A DNA stretch of 47,368 nt. Origin: an uncultured Saprospiraceae bacterium. Lineage in GTDB: Bacteria > Bacteroidota > Bacteroidia > Chitinophagales > Saprospiraceae. Positions within the stretch are counted from its first letter, which is position 1, and the number at the start of each line of letters is the position of its first letter. The stretch spans positions 1-47,368 of the forward strand of contig CAKZUV010000080.1 in assembly GCA_937921555.1 (NCBI GenBank), in the 5' to 3' direction. Below are positions 17,280 to 26,675 of this stretch, in pieces. The position numbers were made by a program, and so were the translations under genes. The notes under the pieces are model-generated. The model was not told the DNA's origin and ran no database searches. It saw only the letters and a list, made by a program, of their open reading frames with translations.

Positions 17280-20200
17280 ATGGCACAAGTGAAAGATAAT
17301 TATCAGCTTTTAATTGATAACTTGGATCGGTTTACCCGTAAATATTACGTAAACCAACTGATCCGGGGAGCACTTTACACCGTAGCGCTGGTGGTATTGC
17401 TTTTCATTGTAATGAATGTGCTGGAATATTTTTATTACTTCAGTAAAACCGGAAGAAAAACGTTATTCTACTCTTTTCTCGCGACCAGCGCCATCGCGAC
17501 CACCGCCTGGATTCTGATTCCTTTATTTAAATATTTCCGTCTGGGAAAAGTCATTTCTCACGATCAGGCCGCCAATATTATTGGGGAACACTTTACGGGC
17601 GTAAAAGACAAACTCTTAAACGTTTTACAATTAAAAAGACAATCTACCGGACACGAAAATGCCGCATTGATTAATGCCAGTATCAATCAAAAAACCGAAG
17701 ATATCAAATTGGTTCCTTTTAAGTCAGCGATCAATTTGTCACAGAATAAAAAATATTTACGCTACGCATTACCGCCTTTACTTTTATTATTTGTTTTACT
17801 TTTTGCCGCTCCGAGTATCATTCGCGACAGTACCAATCGTCTGATTAATAATAACAAAGAATTTGTCCGGGCAGCTCCATTTTCTTTTTTGGTAGATGAA
17901 AAAGATCTGACTGTTGTTCAGTTTGACGATTACACCCTGGAAGTAAAAGTAGAAGGAGCAGCGCTGCCCAACGAAGTATTCATCGACATTGATGGTTATA
18001 AATATCGTTTGAAAAAGGAAGATAATGCGACTTTTTCTTACCAGTTTAGCAACGTCCAGAAAGAAACCGATTTTAAACTTTTTTCTACCGGCGTTAATTC
18101 TGAAGATTATAAACTGGATGTTTTGAAAAAACCCAATATCGCGGGCTTTGATATCAAACTGGATTATCCGGCTTATACGCAACGTAAAGATGAAAGCCTC
18201 GCCAATATCGGTGATCTGGTAGTACCCATCGGAACCAATATCAATTGGGTATTCAATGCACAGCATACCGAGGAAATTGCCCTGAAATTTTCCGACACCA
18301 AAGATTTTCTTTCGGCGGAACGCTTCGCTGACGATTTATTTTCTTATAAAAAAAGAGCCTTACGCGACCAACGTTACCAATTGTATATTTCCAATCAGGA
18401 TCTGCCAAACGCAGATTCCGTTGCTTATGCTATTAGTGTTATTCCGGATTTACATCCTACTATCAAGGTAGAACAATTCGCCGACAGTACGGATAGTAAA
18501 TTACTGTTCTTCGTGGGAGATGCTTCCGATGATTATGGCATTCGCACGCTTACTTTCAATTATTCCATCAGCAATGGCGGATCGGCCAAAGGTGCTTTAA
18601 ATAGTGTTCCGGTTGATCGTTCCGAAGGAAAACAAACACAATATGATTACACGTGGGACCTGGCAGAAATGACGCTGGAACCAGGTGACGAACTCACTTA
18701 CTATTTTGAAGTCACAGATAACGACGCGATCAATGGTAGTAAATCTGCCAAAACGAAGTTGATGAATTACAAGAAACCGAGTGTGGAAGAATTCAAAGAC
18801 ATGGCCGAAGAAAATAGTGATGAAATTAAAAAAGAACTCAAAGAAGCCATCAAGGAAAATAAGGCCATCAAAGAGGATATGAAAAAACTGCGCGAAAAAA
18901 TGTTGCAGAAAAAAGAGATGGACTGGCAGACAAAAAAGGAACTGGAAAAACTACTGGAAAGAAAAGAGGAACTGGATCAGAAACTGGAAAAAGCCCAGGA
19001 AATGATGGAGGAGAATATGAAAAACCAGGAAGAATTTACCAAGCCCGACGAAGAACTGCTGGAGAAACAGGAAAAAATTCAGGAGATGTTTGAGGAATTG
19101 ATGAGCCCGGAAATGAAGGAACTCATGGAAAAAATTCAGGCACTGATGGAAGAACTTGAAAAAGAGGAAGCCCTGGATATGATGGAAGAAATGGAAATGG
19201 ACGACGAGGAAATGGAAAAAGAAATGGACCGGGCACTCGAAATGTTTAAGCAGCTGGAAGTAGAACTGGAAATGGAGCAAGCCATGGAAAAGCTGGAAGA
19301 ACTCGCCAAGGAACAGGAAGAACTTGCCGAAGAAACGGAAAAAAATACAGACGAAAATAAACAGGAAGAATTAGAGAAAAAGCAAGAGGAGCTAAATGAA
19401 AAGTTTGAAGAACTAAAAGAAGACGTTGCCAAAACGGAAGAGAAAAACGAAGAACTGGAAAATCCCCAGGATCTCGGGGAACCACAGGAAGAGATGGAAG
19501 ATATCATGCAAGACATGAAGGAAAGCTCGGATGACATGAAAGAGATGCAGAACAAGAAAGCTTCCGAAAAACAGAAGAAGGCAGCTCAGAAAATGAAAGA
19601 TATGGCGGAGTCGATGCAGATGCAGATGGATAGCGGTCAGATGGAACAGATGGAAGAAGATATGGAGGCTTTGCGTCAGTTGCTCGAAAATCTGATTGGT
19701 ATTTCTTTCGAACAGGAAGATTTAATCGCAACTATTGGAAATACCAGCATCAATACACCTCGTTACGTAGAGTTGGTACAGGATCAGTATAAGATCAAAG
19801 ACGATTTTAAACTGGTTGAAGATTCTCTGCAGGCACTCAGCAAGCGGGTACATCAGATCGAATCCTACGTTACTGAAAAAGTAACGGATATTAAATCCAA
19901 TATGAAAACGTCGCTCGAAGATCTGGAAGAGAGAAAGAAAACCGAAGCCAGCGAACACCAGCAGCGAACCATGAAAAATGTCAACGATCTCGCCTTGATG
20001 CTCAGTGAAGTGATGAACCAGATGCAACAGCAAATGGCCAGTATGATGGCAGGTGATCAGATGTGTAACAATCCTGGTGGGAAAGGAAAAGGCAAGCAGG
20101 GTAAAGGGAAAAAAGGGGGAGAACCAAAAGATAAAATGTCCGAAGGCCAGAAAGGTATCGGAGATCAACTCAAGCATATGAAGGATGCCATGGAGCGCGG

Positions 20201-20636
20201 AAAGGGTGGCAGCAGCAAGGAATTTGCTCAGATGGCTAAAAAACAAAAGGCACTGCGTAAGGCTTTGCAGGAAAAGCAACGTGCCATGCAGGAAAAGGGT
20301 CAGGGTGATAAGCAAATGCAGGAGATCGTGGATCAGATGAATAAAACGGAGACCGATCTGGTCAATAAGCGTTTGACCAACGAAATGCTGGAGAGACAAG
20401 AGGAAATTATGACCCGGCTGCTGGAAGCAGAAAAAGCGGAAAGAGAAAGAGAGTACGATAATAAGCGTAAAGCAGAAAGAACTGCCGAAAAAGAAAGAAA
20501 AATGCCTCCTTCCCTGGAAGAATACATCAAAAAACGCGAAGCGGAAATCGATGCTTACAAGGCAGTTTCACCGGAATTGAAGCCATATTATAAATTTTTA
20601 GTAGAAGAATACTTCAAATCCTTGAAAAATCAATAA
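17280..20636 (+). CDS. DUF4175-like membrane protein with very long charged coiled coil
   Basis: An 1118-residue protein. Three hydrophobic helices are visible: about residues 31-52, 62-83 and 163-180. A beta-rich region follows (about 190-500), with LDYPAYTQRKDESLANIGDL resembling the extracytoplasmic part of DUF4175 proteins. From about residue 505 to 840 it is an extremely Glu/Lys/Met-rich coiled coil. A Gly/Lys-rich linker (NNPGGKGKGKQGKGKKGGEP) leads to a second charged helical region up to the C-terminus. Family function is unknown; it is conserved in Bacteroidota and probably scaffolds something in the cell envelope. The next gene, an RsbW-like ATPase, starts 73 bases downstream in the same direction. 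Confidence 0.75.
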   Translation: MAQVKDNYQLLIDNLDRFTRKYYVNQLIRGALYTVALVVLLFIVMNVLEYFYYFSKTGRKTLFYSFLATSAIATTAWILIPLFKYFRLGKVISHDQAANIIGEHFTGVKDKLLNVLQLKRQSTGHENAALINASINQKTEDIKLVPFKSAINLSQNKKYLRYALPPLLLLFVLLFAAPSIIRDSTNRLINNNKEFVRAAPFSFLVDEKDLTVVQFDDYTLEVKVEGAALPNEVFIDIDGYKYRLKKEDNATFSYQFSNVQKETDFKLFSTGVNSEDYKLDVLKKPNIAGFDIKLDYPAYTQRKDESLANIGDLVVPIGTNINWVFNAQHTEEIALKFSDTKDFLSAERFADDLFSYKKRALRDQRYQLYISNQDLPNADSVAYAISVIPDLHPTIKVEQFADSTDSKLLFFVGDASDDYGIRTLTFNYSISNGGSAKGALNSVPVDRSEGKQTQYDYTWDLAEMTLEPGDELTYYFEVTDNDAINGSKSAKTKLMNYKKPSVEEFKDMAEENSDEIKKELKEAIKENKAIKEDMKKLREKMLQKKEMDWQTKKELEKLLERKEELDQKLEKAQEMMEENMKNQEEFTKPDEELLEKQEKIQEMFEELMSPEMKELMEKIQALMEELEKEEALDMMEEMEMDDEEMEKEMDRALEMFKQLEVELEMEQAMEKLEELAKEQEELAEETEKNTDENKQEELEKKQEELNEKFEELKEDVAKTEEKNEELENPQDLGEPQEEMEDIMQDMKESSDDMKEMQNKKASEKQKKAAQKMKDMAESMQMQMDSGQMEQMEEDMEALRQLLENLIGISFEQEDLIATIGNTSINTPRYVELVQDQYKIKDDFKLVEDSLQALSKRVHQIESYVTEKVTDIKSNMKTSLEDLEERKKTEASEHQQRTMKNVNDLALMLSEVMNQMQQQMASMMAGDQMCNNPGGKGKGKQGKGKKGGEPKDKMSEGQKGIGDQLKHMKDAMERGKGGSSKEFAQMAKKQKALRKALQEKQRAMQEKGQGDKQMQEIVDQMNKTETDLVNKRLTNEMLERQEEIMTRLLEAEKAEREREYDNKRKAERTAEKERKMPPSLEEYIKKREAEIDAYKAVSPELKPYYKFLVEEYFKSLKNQ

Positions 20637-20684
20637 AATAGTAGGAATTTAGCATAACAAACCGGCTGAATCTACCGTAAAATC

Positions 20685-20703
20685 AAGGGTAACCATTACC
20701 CTT
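20685..20703. promoter_or_regulatory. Palindrome just upstream of the RsbW-like gene
   Basis: AAGGGTAA-CCA-TTACCCTT, an 8-bp inverted repeat with a 3-base centre, ends 6 bases before the ATG at 20710. It could be an operator, or a hairpin that covers the ribosome-binding region. Confidence 0.4.
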
Positions 20704-20709
20704 AGTTTT

Positions 20710-21135
20710 ATGAAAGTCTATTTCCTGGAACAGAGAAAAACCATCAATGTGCTAACCCTGCTTTCTCATCCGAAAAATATTGCTCGCGTAGAACCATACG
20801 TGGAAACGATCTTTCGCCAGTACCAACTGAGTGCAGACATGTACGGCAATATTCTGATCAGCCTGACAGAAGCAGTAACCAACGCTATCTTGCACGGTAA
20901 CGGGGAAGATGAATCAAAAAAAGTATCCGTTTCTATCAAAAAATATAAAAATAAACTGGGCTTTATCATTTCTGACGAAGGAACCGGATTTAATTTTGGT
21001 CAGCTTCCTGATCCTACGACCCCGGAAAATATCTGTCAAATTGGTGGCCGGGGTGTATTTTTAATGAAACAGTTATCCGATCAGGTTTTATATCACAACA
21101 ATGGCAGCACGGTAGAAATCCAGTTTAATATATGA
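20710..21135 (+). CDS. RsbW-like anti-sigma / serine-kinase type ATP-binding protein
   Basis: A 141-residue GHKL ATPase of the HATPase_c_2 type. The N box is in ISLTEAVTNAILHGN, the G1-like box is DEGTGFNFGQLPDP and the G2-like glycine segment is IGGRGVFLMKQLSDQV. In Firmicutes such proteins bind sigma factors and phosphorylate an antagonist (partner switching). No sigma factor or STAS antagonist is next to it here. A SpoIIE-type phosphatase, which could be the opposing partner, lies about 14 kb away (35267-36517). It overlaps ybeY by four bases, so the two are translationally coupled. Confidence 0.85.
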   Translation: MKVYFLEQRKTINVLTLLSHPKNIARVEPYVETIFRQYQLSADMYGNILISLTEAVTNAILHGNGEDESKKVSVSIKKYKNKLGFIISDEGTGFNFGQLPDPTTPENICQIGGRGVFLMKQLSDQVLYHNNGSTVEIQFNI

Positions 21136-21566
21136 GTGACGAAGGCATCCATTATTACAACGAGGATTCAACCTTTGAACTGGAACATCCCCAGCTTATC
21201 AACCACTGGATCAAATCCGTTTTTTCCGAAGAAAATACTACATTTGTTACCCTCAATTTTATTTTTTGCAGCGATACTTATCTGCACGAATTAAATATGA
21301 AATATCTCCAGCATAATACACTCACCGATGTAATTACTTTTGGCTACAGCAAAACACCCGTCGAGGGAGATGTCTTTATCAGTATTGACAGGATTACGGA
21401 AAATGCCAAAAAATACGAGGTAGATACCCTTACCGAACTCTACCGGGTGATGGTGCACGGTGTTCTTCATCTCATTGGTTACAATGATAAAACCAGAGAA
21501 GAGCAAGAACTTATGCGAAATATGGAAAATAAATACCTGCTTTTGTTAAATTTGGCCCCTAATTAG
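21132..21566 (+). CDS. ybeY: Endoribonuclease YbeY
   Basis: A 144-residue metal-dependent RNase for 16S rRNA 3'-end maturation and ribosome quality control. The signature HGVLHLIGYNDK carries His109 and His113 as metal ligands. At the position of the third His of E. coli YbeY there is Asp119, which I recall being usual for Bacteroidota YbeY. The downstream EEQELM segment fits. The start codon overlaps the stop of the RsbW-like gene (ATGA). A coupled ATPase-YbeY pair is frequent in this phylum. Confidence 0.92.
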   Translation: MSDEGIHYYNEDSTFELEHPQLINHWIKSVFSEENTTFVTLNFIFCSDTYLHELNMKYLQHNTLTDVITFGYSKTPVEGDVFISIDRITENAKKYEVDTLTELYRVMVHGVLHLIGYNDKTREEQELMRNMENKYLLLLNLAPN

Positions 21567-21665
21567 ACTTCTAACCATTCATTCTACCAATTTAATCCAT
21601 TATTGGCAAACTTTTAACGCCAGATCATTCAAGTTGTATTTACCTTCTTGACCTAAATTTTTATT

Positions 21666-24122
21666 ATGAAAATCCTTAAATTCGGTGGTTCTTCCGTGGC
21701 AAAACCGGAAAGAATAAAAAATGTTATTAACATTCTTAAAACCTACGACGCCCAGAACGAACGGTTCGCAGTCGTCTTTTCAGCGTTTGGTGGAGTTACC
21801 GATCAGTTGATTGAAATGAGCCGGCGGGCAGAAGAGGGCGATCATTCTTACGAAGATATTTTTAACGAATTTTCAGACCGGCACCGCGAAGCCGTTAAAG
21901 TACTCCTGGAAGGACCACTTCAGGAGGAAATTTTAAAAGAGCTGGAAGAAAACCACGCAGTTCTGAAAAATCTGCTCTACGGAATTCTGCTGGTTCGCGA
22001 AGCCTCTACCCGGACCATGGATTATGTCCTGAGCTTTGGCGAAAGAAATTCGTGCTTCATTATCAGTCATGCTTTAAAACAGGCAGGAATGGACGCACAT
22101 TATCTGGATGCCCGCAAAATTATTAAAACGGACAAAAGTTTTGGCACGGCCAAGGTAGCGTTATCCACTACTTATCAACAAATTGAAGATTATTTTGCCG
22201 AACATCCTGGTATTCATATCACCACCGGATTTATCAGTGCTGCCAAAGGTGGTCTGACGACAACGCTTGGCCGTGGTGGTTCGGATTATACCGCTGCCTT
22301 GCTCGCCGCCGGACTCAACGCCAGTTTGATTGAAATCTGGACCGACGTAGATGGGGTACTTACCGCCGATCCCCGAAAGGTTAAATCCGCCTTTACCATT
22401 CCGGAAATGACTTACGCCGAGGCCATGGAAATGTCTCACTTTGGTGCAAAAGTAATTTATCCGCCTACCCTTCAGCCGGCTTTATCCAAAAATATTCCGC
22501 TGACCATCCGTAATACTTTTAATCCCGAATTTCCGGGCACCCTGATTTCGGATCATTCTTCTAAAAACGGACATCCCGTCCGGGGAATTTCTTCGACCAG
22601 CAATATTGCGCTGCTTACTTTACAGGGCGGCGGTTTATTCGGCGTCCCCGGAATTGCAGCTCGTCTGTTCAGTGCCCTGGCGCAGGCGGGCATCAACATT
22701 ATTCTGATCACCCAAGGATCTTCCGAGCACTCTATCAGTTTTGCCGTGCAGCCACAATTTGCCAGAAAAGCGAAAAAGCGGGTTGAATCGGCTTTCGAAT
22801 ATGAAATTAAAAGCAAACTCGTCGATCCGGTCAAAGTAGAAGAAGATTTATCGGTCGTTGCGATTATTGGCGAAAATATGCGCTACCAACCGGGAATTTC
22901 AGGCCGTTTGTTTCAGGCATTGGGCAAAAACGGAATTAACTGTATTGCAATTGCTCAGGGATCTTCCGAGTTGAATATCTCCGTGGTTATCCCGCGTAGC
23001 GACGAAGGAAAAGCACTCAACTCCCTCCACGAATCTTTTTTCCTTTCCGATACCCGGGAGTTACACGTGTTTATGGTCGGGGTGGGGTTGATTGGTTCCA
23101 CATTACTTGAGCAAATTAAAAAGCAAACCACTTTTCTCAAAGAAAAAAGACATCTGACCATTAAGATCGTTGGTTTAACCAATAGCAGAAAAATGCTTTT
23201 TTCTACCGATGGCATTGACCTTGAAAACTGGAAAGAACAACTGGACAATAGCTCTGAAAAAATGGTATTAGGTGATTTTGTTAAAAAAATGAAAAACCTT
23301 AACCTTTCAAATACAATATTTGTAGATAATACTGCCGATGAAACCATTGCCCAGAAATACCATGAAATTCTCGATGCCAGTATTTCCATTTCGACTCCTA
23401 ACAAGATTGCTACCTCCTCTACTTATTTACAGTATCAGCAATTAAAATCGCTGGCCGAAAAGAGAGGTGTTCAGTTTTTATATGAAACCAACGTTGGCGC
23501 CGGTCTTCCGGTTATTTCCACCCTGAGAGATTTGATTGATAGTGGAGATGAGATTTTAAAAATAGAAGGTGTCTTATCGGGATCACTTTCCTTTATTTTT
23601 AATTCTTTCGGTCCGGGTATGAATTTTAGCGAAATCGTCAACAAAGCAGCCGAGCTTGGTTACACAGAACCCGATCCAAGAATTGACCTCAAGGGAATTG
23701 ATGTTCGAAGAAAATTAATTATCCTGGCCCGGGAAACCGGATTACCACTCGAAGCGAAGGACGTTGAGATTGAATCCATTCTTCCCGAAGCTTGTATTGC
23801 CGCCGAGAGCGTGGCTGACTTCTTTGCAGAAGTAAAAAAAGCGGATGACTTTTTTGAAAAACGTCGTGACGCTGCCGCCGCAGAAAATAAAGTTCTAAGA
23901 ATGGTCGCTACTTTGGAAAATAATCACGCCAGAATAAAATTAGAATCCGTAGCGCCGGATCATCCTTTTTATTCCCTCAGTGGCAGTGACAATATGATTG
24001 TTTTTACTACCCAGAGATACAAAGATCGTCCCCTGGTCATTCGTGGTCCGGGTGCCGGAGCAGAAGTAACCGCAGCCGGAGTTTTTGCCGAAATAATTTC
24101 AATTGGCAACTCATTACATTGA
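21666..24122 (+). CDS. thrA: Bifunctional aspartate kinase / homoserine dehydrogenase
   Basis: An 818-residue fusion enzyme catalysing the first and third steps from aspartate to threonine and methionine. The N-terminal aspartokinase opens with KFGGSSVAKPERI, followed by FGERNSCFIISHAL and GRGGSDYTAALLAAGL. Two ACT-type regulatory domains occupy about residues 300-460 (GVPGIAARLFSALAQAGINI and QPGISGRLFQALGKNGINC). The homoserine dehydrogenase part starts near residue 466 with FMVGVGLIGSTLLEQI (NAD(P) binding) and contains GVLSGSLSFIFNSF. It is the first gene of a complete thrABC operon; feedback inhibition by threonine through the ACT domains is expected. No leader peptide rich in Thr/Ile codons was seen upstream. 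Confidence 0.95.
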   Translation: MKILKFGGSSVAKPERIKNVINILKTYDAQNERFAVVFSAFGGVTDQLIEMSRRAEEGDHSYEDIFNEFSDRHREAVKVLLEGPLQEEILKELEENHAVLKNLLYGILLVREASTRTMDYVLSFGERNSCFIISHALKQAGMDAHYLDARKIIKTDKSFGTAKVALSTTYQQIEDYFAEHPGIHITTGFISAAKGGLTTTLGRGGSDYTAALLAAGLNASLIEIWTDVDGVLTADPRKVKSAFTIPEMTYAEAMEMSHFGAKVIYPPTLQPALSKNIPLTIRNTFNPEFPGTLISDHSSKNGHPVRGISSTSNIALLTLQGGGLFGVPGIAARLFSALAQAGINIILITQGSSEHSISFAVQPQFARKAKKRVESAFEYEIKSKLVDPVKVEEDLSVVAIIGENMRYQPGISGRLFQALGKNGINCIAIAQGSSELNISVVIPRSDEGKALNSLHESFFLSDTRELHVFMVGVGLIGSTLLEQIKKQTTFLKEKRHLTIKIVGLTNSRKMLFSTDGIDLENWKEQLDNSSEKMVLGDFVKKMKNLNLSNTIFVDNTADETIAQKYHEILDASISISTPNKIATSSTYLQYQQLKSLAEKRGVQFLYETNVGAGLPVISTLRDLIDSGDEILKIEGVLSGSLSFIFNSFGPGMNFSEIVNKAAELGYTEPDPRIDLKGIDVRRKLIILARETGLPLEAKDVEIESILPEACIAAESVADFFAEVKKADDFFEKRRDAAAAENKVLRMVATLENNHARIKLESVAPDHPFYSLSGSDNMIVFTTQRYKDRPLVIRGPGAGAEVTAAGVFAEIISIGNSLH

Positions 24123-24154
24123 TAATCAATAAATTATAAAATTTAATTTTAATA

Positions 24155-25090
24155 ATGAAAAGTGGAATAAAAGTTTTTGCTCCGGCTACCGTTGCCAATG
24201 TTGCCTGCGGATTTGATATTTTGGGTTTTGCGCTGGACAAGCCTGGTGACGAAATTATCGTTCGCTTTTCGGATACACCCAATTTGCGCATTACCAAAAT
24301 AACCGGCTTAAAAGGATTAAAACTTCCTTACGAAGTGGAAAAGAATACCGCCGGATTTGCCGCACAACGTTTGCTGGATCATCTGGGAGAATCGAACCGT
24401 GGCATTGAGATGGAGATTCATAAAAAAATGCCCTTCGGCAGTGGCCTGGGATCAAGTGCAGCCAGTGCTGTTGCCGGCGTAATGGCCGTCAATGAATTAT
24501 TGCGTCGTCCGCTCACCAAGAGAGAGTTACTTCCTTTTGCCGTTCTCGGAGAACAAATCGCAGACAATGCCTATCATGCGGATAATGTGGCTCCTTCCCT
24601 GCTGGGAGGAATGATTTTTATCCGGGATAATCCCACACTGGATGTCCATAGAATTCCCGTACCGAATGGATTATATGCTGCCGTCGTTTATCCCCACATT
24701 AAGATACTGACCAAAGATGCCCGTTCTGTCCTCAGCGATCAGGTAACGCTCAAACAGTCTATTACTCAAAACGGAAACCTGGGCGGCTTAATCATCGGAC
24801 TTTCTACTGGAAATCTGGATTTAATCGGTCGTTCTCTTCAGGACGTAATTATTGAACCACAGCGCGCTCAGCTAATTCATGGTTTTTACGAGGTAAAGAA
24901 AGCAGCGCTCAAGGCCGGAGCTATGGGTTGCAGTATCTCTGGTGCCGGTCCTTCTATCTTTACGCTTTGTGCGAATAGTTTAATTGCCGAAAATGCAGGC
25001 AAAGCGATGCAGGCGGTTTTCAACGAAAAGAAAATTCATAGTCAGTTATTTATTTCTCCCATTAATCAGGAAGGAGCAATACTATGCTAG
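24155..25090 (+). CDS. thrB: Homoserine kinase
   Basis: A 311-residue GHMP-family kinase that phosphorylates homoserine with ATP. The ATP-binding motif PFGSGLGSSAASA is at about residues 93-105. The N-terminal APATVANVACGFDILGFAL and the C-terminal GAMGCSISGAGPSIFTL (motif 3) are characteristic of ThrB. It lies 32 bases after thrA and 70 bases before thrC, as the middle gene of the thr operon. Confidence 0.95.
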   Translation: MKSGIKVFAPATVANVACGFDILGFALDKPGDEIIVRFSDTPNLRITKITGLKGLKLPYEVEKNTAGFAAQRLLDHLGESNRGIEMEIHKKMPFGSGLGSSAASAVAGVMAVNELLRRPLTKRELLPFAVLGEQIADNAYHADNVAPSLLGGMIFIRDNPTLDVHRIPVPNGLYAAVVYPHIKILTKDARSVLSDQVTLKQSITQNGNLGGLIIGLSTGNLDLIGRSLQDVIIEPQRAQLIHGFYEVKKAALKAGAMGCSISGAGPSIFTLCANSLIAENAGKAMQAVFNEKKIHSQLFISPINQEGAILC

Positions 25091-25160
25091 TTTTCCACCG
25101 ATGTTAATAATTACCAACAATCATTTACTACTTTAAGTACCATCCCATAAATATCACATT

Positions 25161-26483
25161 ATGCAGCTTTACAGTACCAAGAATAAAAAAAATCTGGTGA
25201 CCCTGAAAGAAGCGGTCATGAAAGGCCTTCCGGATGATAACGGTCTTTTTATGCCCGAAAATATTAGTCCACTCCCAGAACGTTTTTTCAAAGAACTTCC
25301 CGGAATGAGCTTCGCCGAAACCGCTCAGGCAGTCGTAACTCATTTAATTGGAAATGATATTCCCCAGGAAGCGCTGAATCCGCTGGTAGCGGAAGCTTTT
25401 AATTTTCCGGTGCCATTGGTCCAATTAGACGATAAAACCACTGTACTGGAGCTTTTTCACGGTCCTTCGCTGGCTTTTAAAGACTTTGGTGCTCGTTTTA
25501 TGGCCCGACTGATGGGATACTTTAACCAATCGGAAAAAGAACGTTTGGTAATACTGGTCGCAACTTCCGGCGATACTGGTGGCGCGGTAGCTTCCGGGTT
25601 TTACAAAACTCCGGGTATTGAAGTAGTTATTTTATATCCAAGTGGAAAAGTCAGTCCGCTGCAGGAAAAACAACTAACGACGCTGGGACACAATATTACC
25701 GCACTGGAAATAGATGGAACCTTTGATGATTGCCAGGCGATTGTAAAAAAAGCATTTCTGGATAAATCACTCAATCAGCAATTGCGCCTGAGCTCCGCTA
25801 ACAGCATTAATATCGCCCGCCTTATTCCACAGTCACTTTATTATTTTGAAGCGTACAAGCAGCTTCAAATCGCGGGTAATACCCTGCCGGTTTCTTTTTC
25901 TGTTCCTTCCGGAAACTTTGGAAATCTAACTGCGGGTATTCTCGCAAAACGTATGGGATTGCCAATTAAGCACATGATTGCCGCTACAAATCTTAATGAT
26001 ATTGTCCCCAGCTATCTTAAAAAGGGCAAATACGAGCCTAAACCAAGCGTAAGAACTATTTCAAATGCCATGGATGTAGGAAATCCCAGTAATTTCGCCA
26101 GACTGGAAGATATGTACAAAAAAGAGCAGTGTCACACGTGTGACATGATGGGTATGGATATAAAGGGCTATGCTTTCGATGATGAAAAAACTAAAGAGAC
26201 GGTCAAATATATCTTTGATAACTTTGAGTATGTGATGGATCCACACGGTGCGGTTGGATACTTAGCTTTAAAAGAATATCAGCAAATGTATCCCGAGACA
26301 ACTGGTGTAATACTCGAAACGGCACATCCAGCAAAATTTATAGAAGAGGTAGAAGATATTTTGAATACTAAGATTTCAATACCAGAGCGGCTGGCAAAAC
26401 TGACTAACGAGCCCAAGACTTCGATTCGAATGTCTACAGAATATCAGGATTTTAAAGAATGGATCAGCAATCACGAATTTTAA
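25161..26483 (+). CDS. thrC: Threonine synthase, with an in-frame palindrome insertion
   Basis: A 440-residue PLP enzyme converting O-phosphohomoserine to threonine. The PLP lysine is Lys107 in LAFKDFGARFMARLM. VATSGDTGGAVASGF and PSGNFGNLTAGILAKRMG are cofactor-binding blocks, and NAMDVGNPSNFARL is family-typical. Residues 324-328 (Cys-His-Thr-Cys-Asp) are encoded by the palindrome TGTCACACGTGTGACA at 26130-26145. The same word forms the apex of the terminator that follows this gene. It falls in a region between conserved blocks that I recall as variable in length, so it probably adds a few residues to a surface loop without killing the enzyme. Confidence 0.95.
   Translation: MQLYSTKNKKNLVTLKEAVMKGLPDDNGLFMPENISPLPERFFKELPGMSFAETAQAVVTHLIGNDIPQEALNPLVAEAFNFPVPLVQLDDKTTVLELFHGPSLAFKDFGARFMARLMGYFNQSEKERLVILVATSGDTGGAVASGFYKTPGIEVVILYPSGKVSPLQEKQLTTLGHNITALEIDGTFDDCQAIVKKAFLDKSLNQQLRLSSANSINIARLIPQSLYYFEAYKQLQIAGNTLPVSFSVPSGNFGNLTAGILAKRMGLPIKHMIAATNLNDIVPSYLKKGKYEPKPSVRTISNAMDVGNPSNFARLEDMYKKEQCHTCDMMGMDIKGYAFDDEKTKETVKYIFDNFEYVMDPHGAVGYLALKEYQQMYPETTGVILETAHPAKFIEEVEDILNTKISIPERLAKLTNEPKTSIRMSTEYQDFKEWISNHEF
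26130..26145. repeat. 16-bp palindrome TGTCACACGTGTGACA inside thrC
   Basis: A perfect 16-bp palindrome starting exactly at codon 324 of thrC and read as Cys-His-Thr-Cys-Asp. The same 16 bases occur at 26514-26529 and 26687-26702. No other copy was seen in the window. Confidence 0.9.
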
Positions 26484-26501
26484 TCTTTACTTTACTATTT
26501 G

Positions 26502-26541
26502 AAAGAAAGCCTGTGTCACACGTGTGACACAGGCTTTCTTT
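26502..26541. terminator. 40-bp perfect palindrome, terminator of the thr operon
   Basis: All 20 bases on each side of the centre pair. The lower stem is AAAGAAAGCCTG with CAGGCTTTCTTT; the apex is the 16-bp word TGTCACACGTGTGACA. A run of T and C follows on the plus strand, with A and G opposite. It begins 18 bases after the thrC stop and can terminate transcription from either side. Confidence 0.9.
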
Positions 26542-26675
26542 TGAAGTAACATCCAGCGTTCGTGTGGAATATCGAGTGGATAGAAAGAATGAGATAATCT
26601 GCCACCAAAGTTATTTAAAAGTATAAGAGACCGTTCATAGATATTTTTATTAGAAAATAATCACCTCAAAAAAAC

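Noticed and set aside
18951-20399. Several long open frames on the minus strand (Ser-, Phe- and His-rich) opposite the DUF4175-like gene
   Set aside because: The biased codon composition of the Glu/Lys/Met-rich coiled coil leaves the opposite strand free of stops. The products have no protein-like domains.
21132-21566. YbeY as a defective enzyme because its third metal-binding His is Asp119
   Set aside because: As I recall, Bacteroidota YbeY proteins commonly show this change, so it is likely a normal lineage variant.
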